A stretch of DNA of 64,000 nt from assembly GCA_016703155.1 (NCBI GenBank), contig JADJCP010000004.1, forward strand, positions 186,001 through 250,000, read 5' to 3'. This document shows, piece after piece, positions 48,777 through 57,828 of the stretch (the stretch's first letter is position 1; each line of letters opens with the position of its first letter). Below the pieces are notes generated by a model. The model saw nothing but the letters and a program-made list of their open reading frames with translations. It made no database searches and had not been told where the DNA came from. This stretch comes from Hydrogenophilales bacterium. GTDB lineage: Bacteria; Pseudomonadota; Gammaproteobacteria; Burkholderiales; Thiobacillaceae. The translations under genes and the position numbers were made by a program.

Positions 48777-50084
48777 ATGAATCGTCGTGATTTTCTACTC
48801 GCATCCGGCGCGCTGGCACTGACAGCGCGCACTGGGTTGGCCGCGCCTTATGTTGCCGGAGCCCGGCCACGCGTCGTCATCGTCGGCGCCGGTTTCGGCG
48901 GCGCGGCCTGCGCGCGCTACCTCAAGCTCTGGGAGCCACGCGTCCACGTTACGGTCATCGAGCCCATGGACAGGTTTTACTCCTGCCCCATGTCGAACAC
49001 CGTTCTGGCCGGACTGAACCGAATCGACGACATCAGCTTCCCCTATGACTACATCCGCGCCAGCGTCGACCGCTTCGTCAAGGATACGGTCAGCGGCATC
49101 GATCCGCGCAGGAAAGCGGTGACCACCGCCGGCGGCCAGAGCTTCGCTTACGACCGGCTGGTGTTGTCGGCAGGCGTGGAACTGCTCTTCGAGCAGGTGC
49201 GCGGCTACGACTCCGCGGCACAAAAGACCATCAAGCATGCCTGGAAGGCGGGGCCGGGCCAGACCGGCGTCCTGCGTCGGCAATTGGCAGCGATGCCGGA
49301 TGGCGGGGTGTTCGTCCTTTCATCGCCGATGGCGCCGCTGCGTTGCCCGCCGGCGCCCTATGAACGGGTAAGTCTGATCGCCAATTACTTCAGGCGTGCG
49401 AAGCCGCGCGCCAAGATCATCATGCTCGATGGCAACCCCGACATTGCCTCGAAGAAATCACTCTTTCTGACTGCCTGGCAGAAGCATTATGGTTTTGGTG
49501 GCGACAACAGCATGATCGACTATCGGCCGAACAGCAGCCCGGCCGCCGTCGATGCCAGGACCCGGACAATCAGCACCGAATTCGAGGACGTCAAGGGTGA
49601 CGTGCTCAACCTTGTGCCGCCGATGCGCGCCGCCGCGATCACCGGCCCGATTGGCGCGCGCACCGGAGACAACGGTGCCTGGTGCCCGGTCGATTACACC
49701 ACCTACGAATCGACCGAAGTTCCGCACGTGCATATCCTCGGCGACTCGATTCTGTCGAACCTTTCCAAGGCCGGCGCCCTGGCGAACAACAGCGGCAAGC
49801 TCTGCGCCTCGGCGCTGATCGAGATCTTCAACGGCCGCACGCCCGACCCGGCACCGGTGGTCACCAGCACGTGTTATTCCGCCAGCACCGACCGCGAGGC
49901 CTTCCATGTCGCCACGGTATTCCGTTACGACCCGGTGAACAAAAGCATGGAAGTACAACATGGCAGTGGCGTCTCGGACGCCGCCAGCGGCAAGGAGTTC
50001 GCCTACATGCGCGGCTGGGCGCGCAACATCTGGGCCGACACCTTGGGTCTGCCGCGCGCTTACCGATTCGGCAACACGATCTGA
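48777..50084 (+). CDS. fccB: Flavocytochrome c sulfide dehydrogenase flavoprotein (FccB-like)
   Basis: The 435-residue protein starts with a twin-arginine signal (NRRDFLLASGALALTA), then the FAD-binding VVIVGAGFGGAACARYL. Cys70 in FYSCPMSNTVL matches the Cys that binds FAD covalently in FccB, and the redox Cys pair of the sulfide site is represented by PLRCPPAPYERVSL and the later STCYS or GAWCPVDYTTYE. FccB oxidises sulfide to zero-valent sulfur in the periplasm and hands electrons to a diheme cytochrome. No canonical soluble fccA is adjacent; the nearest cytochrome is the anchored diheme protein upstream. Confidence 0.87.
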   Translation: MNRRDFLLASGALALTARTGLAAPYVAGARPRVVIVGAGFGGAACARYLKLWEPRVHVTVIEPMDRFYSCPMSNTVLAGLNRIDDISFPYDYIRASVDRFVKDTVSGIDPRRKAVTTAGGQSFAYDRLVLSAGVELLFEQVRGYDSAAQKTIKHAWKAGPGQTGVLRRQLAAMPDGGVFVLSSPMAPLRCPPAPYERVSLIANYFRRAKPRAKIIMLDGNPDIASKKSLFLTAWQKHYGFGGDNSMIDYRPNSSPAAVDARTRTISTEFEDVKGDVLNLVPPMRAAAITGPIGARTGDNGAWCPVDYTTYESTEVPHVHILGDSILSNLSKAGALANNSGKLCASALIEIFNGRTPDPAPVVTSTCYSASTDREAFHVATVFRYDPVNKSMEVQHGSGVSDAASGKEFAYMRGWARNIWADTLGLPRAYRFGNTI

Positions 50085-50089
50085 CCGGC

Positions 50090-52060
50090 ATGGCGTCACC
50101 ACATCATCCCTCAGCGCAACGCCTGGAACTGCTCGCCCCCGCGAAGACCGTCGAGATCGGTCGCGAGGCCATCCGGCACGGCGCCGACGCGGTATATATC
50201 GGCGGGCCGGCCTTCGGCGCGCGCCACAATGCCGGCAACGCCATCACCGAGATCGCCGGGCTGGTCGAGTTCGCGCACCGTTTTCACGCGAAAATCTACG
50301 TCACCCTCAACACCATCCTGCACGACGCCGAACTCGATGCCGCCTGGCAGCTGGCGCGCGACTGCTGGGAGGCCGGCGTCGATGCCCTGATCGTCCAGGA
50401 CATGGCCCTGCTGGAACTGGATCTGCCGCCCATCGACCTGCACGCCTCGACGCAATGCGATATCCGCACCCCGGAGAAAGCGCGCTTTCTGGTCGATGCC
50501 GGCTTCTCGCAGATCGTTCTGGCACGTGAATTAAGCCTTGCCGAGATCGCCAGCGTCCATGCCGCCGTGCCGGCCGATGCGGTGATCGAGCACTTCATCC
50601 ACGGCGCCCTGTGCGTCGCCTTTTCCGGCCAGTGCTATATCAGCCACGCCCAGACCGGGCGCAGTGCCAATCGCGGCGATTGCTCGCAAGCCTGCCGCCT
50701 GCCCTATACCTTGCAGGACGCCCGGGGGCGCGTCGTCGCCTTCGACAAACACCTGCTCTCGGTGAAGGACAACAACCAGAGTGCCAACCTCATGGCCCTG
50801 GTCGATGCCGGCGTACGCAGTTTCAAGATCGAAGGGCGTTACAAGGAGATGGGCTACGTCAAGAACATCACCGGCCATTACCGGCAACTGCTCGACGGCA
50901 TCCTCGATGCCCGCCCCGATCTGGCGCCCGCCTCCAGCGGCACGACCCGCCTGCTGTTCCAGCCCGACCCGGACAAGACCTTCCATCGCGGCGCCACCGA
51001 CTATTTCACGCATGGCCGGGGCGCCGACATCGGCGCCTTCGACACCCCGGCCTTCGTCGGCCTGCCGCTAGGGGCGGTGACACGCCTGGGGCCCGATTGG
51101 TTCGAACTGGAGGCCCAGGCTCCGATGGCCAACGGCGACGGCCTGACCTACCTGAACAAACGCAGCGTCGTCGGCCTCCAGGCGGACCGCGCCGAACTCG
51201 TCGGCAAGCACCAATGGCGCGTCTGGCCCAATGAAGGGCTGGCCGACTTGCCCGGCCTGAAACCCGGCGTCCAGGTCAGCCGCAACCGCGATCACGCCTG
51301 GGAACAGGCCCTGACCAAGAACTCCGCCGAACGGCGTATCGATGTCCAGGGACACTTTGCCGAGACGGCTTCCGGGTTTGAGTTTCGGCTCGAAGATAGC
51401 GATGGCATAAGCGCGCGCGCCACACTCGAATTCGGGAAACAGCCCGCGCAAAATCCGGCGCAGGCCGAGGCCAGCCTGCGCCAACAGCTCGACCGTTTTG
51501 GCAACACCGATTTCAAGCTGCGGCAACTCGATGTCGACTGGCGCCAGCCCTGGTTTGTCCCCGCCTCGGTGGCCAACAAGCTGCGTCGCGAAGCGATTGC
51601 GCAACTCGAAAGCGCACGTCTGGACGCATGCACGCGACCGCGACGCCGTCCGGAATCCGTACCGCCACCCGTGTATCCAGAGACCTCGCTGTCCTATCTG
51701 GCCAACGTCTACAACCGGGCGGCGCGTGCCTTCTACGCCCGGCACGGCGTCGCGCTCATCGACGCCGCCTACGAGGCGCACGCGGAAGCCGGGGAGGTGT
51801 CGCTGATGATCACCAAGCACTGTCTGCGCTATTCCTTCAGCCTATGCCCGAAACAGGCGAAGGGCGTCACCGGGGTGCAGGGCCAGGTGCGCGCCGAGCC
51901 CATGGTGCTGGTGAACGGCAACGAGCGCTTGAACCTGACCTTCGACTGCAAGGCCTGCGAGATGCACGTCCGGGGACGGATGAAGAAACACATCTTCAAC
52001 CGCCCGGCGCCTTCGGACTTGCCGGCGGCGCCCATCGCCTTTCACCCGCGTCGGGTGTAG
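50090..52060 (+). CDS. rlhA: U32-family 23S rRNA C2501 hydroxylation protein RlhA
   Basis: The 656-residue protein has the U32 peptidase fold pattern (LELLAPAKTVEIGREAIRHG, ADAVYIGGPAFGAR, LHASTQCDIRTPEKARF, IEHFIHGALCVAFSGQCYIS, NRGDCSQACRLPY) with clustered Cys that bind an Fe-S cluster, and a C-terminal region with KHCLRYSFSLCPKQ and CKACEMHVRG. Length and C-terminal Cys match E. coli RlhA (653 residues), which makes 5-hydroxycytidine at C2501 of 23S rRNA. It starts 5 bp after the fccB stop. Confidence 0.88.
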   Translation: MASPHHPSAQRLELLAPAKTVEIGREAIRHGADAVYIGGPAFGARHNAGNAITEIAGLVEFAHRFHAKIYVTLNTILHDAELDAAWQLARDCWEAGVDALIVQDMALLELDLPPIDLHASTQCDIRTPEKARFLVDAGFSQIVLARELSLAEIASVHAAVPADAVIEHFIHGALCVAFSGQCYISHAQTGRSANRGDCSQACRLPYTLQDARGRVVAFDKHLLSVKDNNQSANLMALVDAGVRSFKIEGRYKEMGYVKNITGHYRQLLDGILDARPDLAPASSGTTRLLFQPDPDKTFHRGATDYFTHGRGADIGAFDTPAFVGLPLGAVTRLGPDWFELEAQAPMANGDGLTYLNKRSVVGLQADRAELVGKHQWRVWPNEGLADLPGLKPGVQVSRNRDHAWEQALTKNSAERRIDVQGHFAETASGFEFRLEDSDGISARATLEFGKQPAQNPAQAEASLRQQLDRFGNTDFKLRQLDVDWRQPWFVPASVANKLRREAIAQLESARLDACTRPRRRPESVPPPVYPETSLSYLANVYNRAARAFYARHGVALIDAAYEAHAEAGEVSLMITKHCLRYSFSLCPKQAKGVTGVQGQVRAEPMVLVNGNERLNLTFDCKACEMHVRGRMKKHIFNRPAPSDLPAAPIAFHPRRV

Positions 52061-52067
52061 ATCACCT

Positions 52068-52144
52068 GTAGGTCGGGGTGAGCAAAGCGAAGTCCGACAC
52101 CTGGCAGCATAAAGTCGGACTTTGCTTTGCTCACTCCGACCTAC
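52068..52144. repeat. Inverted repeat between rlhA and rep
   Basis: Arms of about 31 bases (GTAGGTCGGGGTGAGC followed by AAAGCGAAGTCCGAC, and its near-exact reverse complement) flank a loop of about 15 bases. It is an interspersed palindromic repeat in a convergent spacer and may serve as a shared terminator. Confidence 0.7.
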
Positions 52145-52157
52145 GATTACGGCCACC

Positions 52158-54146
52158 TCAGCCCTTCAGCATCGCCTTCAGATTCGCCATGCGCCGCTTG
52201 CCGTCTTCCTTCGCGGCGGTCGGATCGGCGACCTCGCCGCCGCTCTTGCGCAGGTCGTCATCGCCGAGTTCGTCGAGAAAACGCGACGGTTCGCATTGCG
52301 CCCAGTCGCCGGCCTTCTTGCGCTTGCCGCACCAGGTGATGGTCAGGCTCATCCTGGCGCGGGTGATGCCGACGTACATCAGCCGGCGTTCCTCTTCCAG
52401 GCGGTCGCCTTCCAGGCATTCGCGGTGCGGCAGGATGTCCTCCTCGACGCCGGCCAGGTAGACGTGCTGGAACTCCAGACCCTTGGCGGCGTGCAGGGTG
52501 GACAGACGCACGGCGTCGACCTCGGTGTCCTCGCGGCCTTCCAGCAGGTTCATCAGGGCGACGGTCTGGGTCAGCTCGATCAGCGTCTTGCCGTCTTCCT
52601 CGCCCTTCTTCGCCAGCCAGTCGACGAAGCTCCGGACGTTCTCCCACTTGGCGCGCGCGGCGCGGTCGTCCTCGCTCTCGTAGAGCCATTCCTCGTAATG
52701 GATGGCGTTGAGCAGGTCGTTGAGGATCTCGCCGGCCGGGTCTTTCTGGGCGCGGAAATACATGCGGTTGATGAACTCGCCGAACTCGATCAGGTGTTCC
52801 AGGGGCTTGCCGTGCAGGTGTGTACTCACGCCGGTCTCGAACAAAGCCTCGAACAGGCTGACATGGCGCTCGGCGGCGTACATGCCGAGCTTTTCCAGGC
52901 TGGCCGGGCCGATGCCGCGCTTCGGCGTGGTGGCGGCGCGGATAAAGGCCGGGTCGTCGTCCTGGTTGGCGATCAGGCGCAGGTAGGCGATCAGATCCTT
53001 GATCTCGGCGCGGTCGAAGAACGACTGGCCGCCGGACAGGACATAGGGAATCTTGTTGGCGCGCAGCGCCTCCTCGAAGGGGCGCGCCTGATGGTTGCCG
53101 CGATAGAGCACGGCGAAGTCGGCGTAGCGCCCCCGGCGCTCGAACTTCAGGGCGGAGATACGCATGGCGATGCTCTCCGCCTCGGCGAGGTCGTCCTTGC
53201 AGCGGACGATCTCGATGGGTTCGCCCAGGCCCAACTCGCTCCACAGGTTCTTCTCGTGCAAACGCGGGTTATTGCGGATGACGCTGTTGGCGGCGCGCAG
53301 GATGCGCTGGCAGGAGCGGTAGTTCTGGGTCAGCGGGATGATCTTCAGGCGCGGGTAGTCCTGCCCCAGACGGCGCAGGTTCTCGACGTCGGCGCCGCGC
53401 CAGGCGTAGATCGCCTGGTCGTCGTCGCCGACGGCGGTGAAGCGGCCCATCGGCCCGGCGATCAGCTTCATCAGCGCGTACTGGGCGCCGTTGGTGTCCT
53501 GGTATTCGTCGACCAGCAGGTAGCGCAGGCGGCCCTGCCAGTAGGTCAGGGCCTCTTCGTGGGCGCGGAACAGGTCCACCGGCAGGCGGATCAGGTCGTC
53601 GAAATCCATCGCCTGATAGGCCTTCAGGGTCGCCTGGTAGCCCTTGTAGGCGATAGCCAACTGGCGCTCCTCTTCGTCCTCGGCGGCATGCATCGCGGCG
53701 TCCGGGTCGAGCAGGCCGTTCTTCCAGTTGGAAATGACCGCCGCCGCGCGGCGCAGGGTCTGCTTGTCGGTGGCCTTGATGATGTCCGAGATGATCTTCT
53801 GCGCGTCCGCCGCGTCGAGCACCGAAAACTGCGGCTTGTAGCCGATGCGTTTGGCGTCGTGGCGCAGGATGTGCAGGCCCAGCGAGTGGACGGTGGACAC
53901 GGTCAGGCCGCGCGCCGCGCGTCCCTCCAGCAGACCGCCGATGCGTTCCTTCATCTCGCGCGCCGCCTTGTTGGTGAAGGTGATGGCGGCGACGTGGCGT
54001 GCGTCGAAATCGCATTCGTTGACCAGGTAGGCGATCTTGCGCGTGATCACCCGGGTCTTGCCGGAGCCGGCCCCGGCCAGGACGAGCAGCGGCCCATCGA
54101 GGTATTTCACCGCTTCGCGTTGTTGGGGATTCATATCGGCCAGCAT
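52158..54146 (-). CDS. rep: ATP-dependent DNA helicase Rep
   Basis: The 662-residue SF1A helicase has the Walker A LAGAGSGKTRVITRK, motif Ia TFTNKAAREMKER, motif II LLVDEYQDTN, motif III VGDDDQAIYAWRGA, motif IV LTQNYRS, motif V STLHAAKGLEFQHV and motif VI RLMYVGITRA. Length and the N-terminus NPQQREAVKY fit Rep, which clears proteins ahead of replication forks, rather than the longer UvrD. Divergent from apaH. Confidence 0.94.
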   Translation of the reverse strand: MLADMNPQQREAVKYLDGPLLVLAGAGSGKTRVITRKIAYLVNECDFDARHVAAITFTNKAAREMKERIGGLLEGRAARGLTVSTVHSLGLHILRHDAKRIGYKPQFSVLDAADAQKIISDIIKATDKQTLRRAAAVISNWKNGLLDPDAAMHAAEDEEERQLAIAYKGYQATLKAYQAMDFDDLIRLPVDLFRAHEEALTYWQGRLRYLLVDEYQDTNGAQYALMKLIAGPMGRFTAVGDDDQAIYAWRGADVENLRRLGQDYPRLKIIPLTQNYRSCQRILRAANSVIRNNPRLHEKNLWSELGLGEPIEIVRCKDDLAEAESIAMRISALKFERRGRYADFAVLYRGNHQARPFEEALRANKIPYVLSGGQSFFDRAEIKDLIAYLRLIANQDDDPAFIRAATTPKRGIGPASLEKLGMYAAERHVSLFEALFETGVSTHLHGKPLEHLIEFGEFINRMYFRAQKDPAGEILNDLLNAIHYEEWLYESEDDRAARAKWENVRSFVDWLAKKGEEDGKTLIELTQTVALMNLLEGREDTEVDAVRLSTLHAAKGLEFQHVYLAGVEEDILPHRECLEGDRLEEERRLMYVGITRARMSLTITWCGKRKKAGDWAQCEPSRFLDELGDDDLRKSGGEVADPTAAKEDGKRRMANLKAMLKG

Positions 54147-54192
54147 GGGGGCGCGATTGTACCAAGGCCGTCCGGCCCGCTACACTCGGTTT

Positions 54193-55020
54193 ATGTCCAC
54201 CTATGTCATCGGCGACGTGCAGGGCTGCATGGGCGCCTTCCTCGAACTGCTCGGCGCCGTCGCCTTCGACCCGCGCCGGGACCGGCTGTGGATCACCGGC
54301 GATCTGGTCAACCGGGGCGAGGATTCCATCGGGCTGCTCAGATGGTGCATGGCGCACGATGCCCAGGTCACCGCCGTACTCGGCAATCACGATCTGCATC
54401 TGCTGGCGGTGGCCGGAGGTCATGTGCCGCCGCACCGCAAGGATACCCTGGGCGAAATCCTGGAAGCCCCCGACCGCGCCGAGGTACTCGACTGGCTGCG
54501 CCGCCGGCCCATGCTGCATCGCCAGGATGGCTGGCTGATGGTTCATGCCGGGTTGTTGCCGGCGTGGACAGCCGAGGTGGCCGAGGCATTGGCGCGCGAG
54601 TTGGAGTCGGTCTTGCGCGGCCCCGACGGCGACGCCTTTCTCGCCGATATGTACGGCAATGAACCGCGCAAATGGAAGGCCAAACATGCCGGCCAGGACC
54701 GGCTGCGTTTCATCGCCAACGTCATGACCCGGCTGCGCTATGTGCAGGACGACGGTGGCCTGGAGTTCCAGAACAAAGGTGCCCCGACAGATGCGCCGGG
54801 CGATTTGACGCCCTGGTTCGACGCGCCGAAACGCAAGAACCGCGACGTGCGCATTCTCTTCGGGCACTGGTCCACGTTGGGCCTATTGCTGCGCGACGAT
54901 GTCGTTTCCCTGGATACCGGCTGCCTCTGGGGCGGCCAGCTCAGCGCGTTTCGGCTTGAAGACGGTCGGCTGTTCCAGGTTCAGTGCCAGGCGCGGCGCC
55001 AGCCAAGGCCGCCTGCATAG
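54193..55020 (+). CDS. apaH: Symmetrical diadenosine tetraphosphatase ApaH
   Basis: The 275-residue calcineurin-type phosphoesterase has the metal motifs GDVQGC, GDLVNRGEDS and GNHDLHLLAV, and RILFGHWSTLG with LDTGCLWGGQLSA at the C-terminus. It hydrolyses Ap4A to two ADP and also removes Np4 caps from RNA. Its last 80 bp overlap the convergent acyltransferase gene. Confidence 0.95.
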   Translation: MSTYVIGDVQGCMGAFLELLGAVAFDPRRDRLWITGDLVNRGEDSIGLLRWCMAHDAQVTAVLGNHDLHLLAVAGGHVPPHRKDTLGEILEAPDRAEVLDWLRRRPMLHRQDGWLMVHAGLLPAWTAEVAEALARELESVLRGPDGDAFLADMYGNEPRKWKAKHAGQDRLRFIANVMTRLRYVQDDGGLEFQNKGAPTDAPGDLTPWFDAPKRKNRDVRILFGHWSTLGLLLRDDVVSLDTGCLWGGQLSAFRLEDGRLFQVQCQARRQPRPPA

Positions 55021-55726
55021 CCGCCTCGGCGAGGCGAGCCACCTCGCGGCGCGCCAGACCGGCGCTGGCGATGGCTGGCAGGAAGGTGATCTCGGCGACG
55101 ATCTCCGGCTGCCGCAGGATTTTGCCCAGCGAAGTGCCCAGGCTCATGTCGCCGTAATACGCGGCCTCCGGATTCGGCGTTGCGTCCGCATTCAGATAGC
55201 GGATCAGCGCCGGCCAGACCAGGGCGCCCGCCTCGACGGCGGGCTGGAACAGGGACGGATAAAATGGCCGCAGGTGACTGCCATCGGTCGTTGTGCCCTC
55301 GGGAAACAGCGCCAGGCAGTCGCCGTCCCGCAGATGGCCGGCCATCAATGTGTTCATGCGCGCCGCATCGGACTTTCGGCTGCGCTCCAGAAACAGCGTG
55401 CCCGCCGATTCCGCCATCCAGCCGATCACCGGCCAGCCGCGTACCTCGGCCTTGGAGATGAAGCGCGCCGGCAGGATGCCGTGGATGAGATGAATGTCCA
55501 GCCAGGAGACGTGATTGGCGACGATCAGCGCGCCCTGGCCGCGCACTGTCGGTGGCCGACCCCGGATCACGGTGCGCACCCTCAAGACCGCGAGCAGACC
55601 CAAGGCCCAGCGTTGCACCCGGCGCCCGCGCTCGTCCGCTTCAAGCCAGGGGAACAGGAACAGAATCGTCAGCGCGCCGGAAACAACGTGCAGGGCAAAG
55701 CGGCTGAAGCGGACCATCCGGGTCAA
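54941..55726 (-). CDS. Lysophospholipid/lyso-ornithine-lipid acyltransferase (PlsC/OlsA-like)
   Basis: The 261-residue protein has the HX4D motif VANHVSWLDIHL, the FPEGT motif LALFPEGTTTDGSHL, and an N-terminal membrane helix (HVVSGALTILFLFPWL). It belongs to the 1-acylglycerol-3-phosphate acyltransferase superfamily. Because its ATG overlaps the stop of an OlsB-like gene by 4 bp, it is likely OlsA, which acylates lyso-ornithine lipid. A role as PlsC is the alternative. Confidence 0.87.
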   Translation of the reverse strand: MTRMVRFSRFALHVVSGALTILFLFPWLEADERGRRVQRWALGLLAVLRVRTVIRGRPPTVRGQGALIVANHVSWLDIHLIHGILPARFISKAEVRGWPVIGWMAESAGTLFLERSRKSDAARMNTLMAGHLRDGDCLALFPEGTTTDGSHLRPFYPSLFQPAVEAGALVWPALIRYLNADATPNPEAAYYGDMSLGTSLGKILRQPEIVAEITFLPAIASAGLARREVARLAEAAMQAALAGAAPGTEPGTADRLQAETR

Positions 55727-56481
55727 ATGTCAGGCTGCAAAAAATGCTTGGCATACGCCGGATTGAGATTCTTCATCGCCAGCAGCATGGGCAGGTCGGC
55801 GGTGTTGAAATCCGGGTCCCAGGCGGGTTCGCCGCAGACATAGGCGCCGGCGCGCAGGTAGCCCTTGATGAGTGGCGGCACGACCGGCGCGGCAACGCTA
55901 TCCAGGGCGTCGAGCGGCAACGGACAACGCGGGAAAGCACGCCACTCCACCGGGCTAAGGTGCTTTTCGCGAACGTTGTGCCAGATGCCGGCGGCATTGT
56001 GGCCGCCGTCGCTCATGCCGATACTGGCGCAACCGATGAGATAGTCGTGACGGCTCTTGATCATGTATTCCGCCAGGCCGGCCCAGAGCAGGGTGATAAC
56101 CCCACCGCTGCGATAGTCGGTATGGACGCAGGAACGGCCCAGCTCGACCATGCGCCCGCGCAAGTGCTGCAAGCGGGTGAGGTCGAATTCCTGGTCGCTG
56201 TAAAAGCCGCCGATACGCTGTGCGGCATCCGGGCCGAGGACGCGGTAGGTGCCGACCACTTCATCGGTGTCGCGATCGCGTACCAGTAGGTGTTCGCAAT
56301 GGGCGTCGTACATATCGATGTCGAGGCCGGGTTCCGGGGTCGCCAGATGCGCCCCCATCTCCTCGGCGAACACCTTCCAGCGCAGCCGCTGGGCGGCGCG
56401 TACGTCGCCCTCGCTATCCGCCATGGCCACGTGAAACGATTTTTTGACGCGTCCTTCGGCTTGCGTGTTAGTGCGTAGCAT
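55723..56481 (-). CDS. olsB: L-ornithine N-acyltransferase OlsB-like
   Basis: The 252-residue GNAT-like protein shows the OlsB pattern AQRLRWKVFAEEMGA, DIDMYDAHCEHLLVRD, GTYRVLGPDAAQRIGGFYS, ELGRSCVHTDYRSGGVI and LIGCASIGMSDGG. OlsB transfers a 3-hydroxyacyl chain from acyl carrier protein to ornithine, the first step of phosphorus-free ornithine lipids. With the next gene it forms a two-gene olsBA-type operon. The phosphate gene phoU elsewhere in the window does not by itself show phosphate control. Confidence 0.87.
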   Translation of the reverse strand: MLRTNTQAEGRVKKSFHVAMADSEGDVRAAQRLRWKVFAEEMGAHLATPEPGLDIDMYDAHCEHLLVRDRDTDEVVGTYRVLGPDAAQRIGGFYSDQEFDLTRLQHLRGRMVELGRSCVHTDYRSGGVITLLWAGLAEYMIKSRHDYLIGCASIGMSDGGHNAAGIWHNVREKHLSPVEWRAFPRCPLPLDALDSVAAPVVPPLIKGYLRAGAYVCGEPAWDPDFNTADLPMLLAMKNLNPAYAKHFLQPDI

Positions 56482-56609
56482 CCTGCGTTTCCTTCCTTCC
56501 GTTCATGTGCAACGGAAGTTAAGGAAACGGGGTTACAGCGGCGTGACACCTTCATTAAAAAACGGTGACACCCTGGTCTCGCCCGTATGAAACGCATCAT
56601 GCAGCGTCC

Positions 56610-57542
56610 TTACATTGCGTAGCCGTAGGCGTCCTTGAAATGGTCCGCCACTTCCTGGAGGCCAAAGCGGTGGTTCTGGCCGCCCCGGCTGGCGATCTTG
56701 ATCGAACCGAGCAGGCCCGCCAGACGGCCCGTGGTATTCCAGTCATAGCCCTGCAACATGCCGTACATCAGACCGGCGCGATAGGCATCGCCGCAGCCGG
56801 TCGGGTCCATCACCGCGCGCGGCCTGGCCACGGGGATATCGTGTATCCGGCCGTCCGCGTAGATGCGCGAACCCTGGGCGCCGAGGGTGACGATGAGCGC
56901 CTTGACCTCGCCCGCCAGCTTCTCCAGCTTGTGGCCGGTACGCTCCTGCAGGAGTTGCGCTTCGTAGTCGTTCAGCGTGACGTAATCCGCCAGGCCGATG
57001 AAATCCTGCAACTCGACGCCGCTGAACATCGGCAGCCCCTGACCCGGGTCAAAGATGAACGGGATACCGGCCTCGTTGAACTGCCGGGCGTGTTCCATCA
57101 TGCCCTGGCGTCCATCCGGAGAAACAATCCCCAGCTTGATGCCGCTGGCATCGGCAATGCAATTCTCATGCGAAACATTCATCGCTCCAGGATGGAAAGC
57201 GGTGATCTGATTGTCGTCCAGGTCGGTGGTGATGAAAGCCTGCGCGGTGTACTTGCCTTCGACCTTGCGGATATGGCTCTTGTCGATGCCCAAGCTGTCC
57301 AGGCGGTCAGCGTATGGGCCGAAATCGTCACCCACGGTCGCCATGATCACCGGCTCACCACCCAGCAGCTTCATGTTGTAGGCGATGTTGCCGGCGCAGC
57401 CGCCGTACTCGCGGCGCATATCCGGCACCAGGAACGCGACGTTGAGGATGTGGATTTTCTCGGGCAGGATGTGGTTCTTGAAATGGTCGTGGAACACCAT
57501 GATGGTGTCGAACGCCATGGAGCCGCAGATCAGCGTACGCAT
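56610..57542 (-). CDS. PfkB-family carbohydrate/nucleoside kinase
   Basis: The 310-residue ribokinase-fold protein has the N-terminal pattern REYGGCAGNIAYNMKLLGGEP and the C-terminal catalytic motif DPTGCGDAYRAGLMYG with the anion-hole residues and the catalytic Asp. Proteins with this spacing are usually annotated as adenosine or sugar kinases; the substrate cannot be read from the sequence. The 284-bp region upstream to the ompA-like gene shows no gene. Confidence 0.9.
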   Translation of the reverse strand: MRTLICGSMAFDTIMVFHDHFKNHILPEKIHILNVAFLVPDMRREYGGCAGNIAYNMKLLGGEPVIMATVGDDFGPYADRLDSLGIDKSHIRKVEGKYTAQAFITTDLDDNQITAFHPGAMNVSHENCIADASGIKLGIVSPDGRQGMMEHARQFNEAGIPFIFDPGQGLPMFSGVELQDFIGLADYVTLNDYEAQLLQERTGHKLEKLAGEVKALIVTLGAQGSRIYADGRIHDIPVARPRAVMDPTGCGDAYRAGLMYGMLQGYDWNTTGRLAGLLGSIKIASRGGQNHRFGLQEVADHFKDAYGYAM

Positions 57543-57828
57543 AATGTCTTGTTCAGTCGCAGTAAAATGCTATTGTCCGACTGAGTGACTGGATTTGTCT
57601 CGCATTTCCATGCCCGGCCCCGGGAAATACGTTCAGTGAGCCAGTTCACTATGCCGGGGTTAGGCTCTGTGTTCTGATTCGGATGGCTCGAACGGAAAGA
57701 AGCGTTGCACTCCGAGGCCGCCGGCGATTGGCCCCCTGTATGTTACGCGGCCTTGACTGTCGGCCGGCAACGGTTCACACCGAACAAGACACGTCACGTG
57801 AACAAAAACCAATCAATAGGAGCAGACC

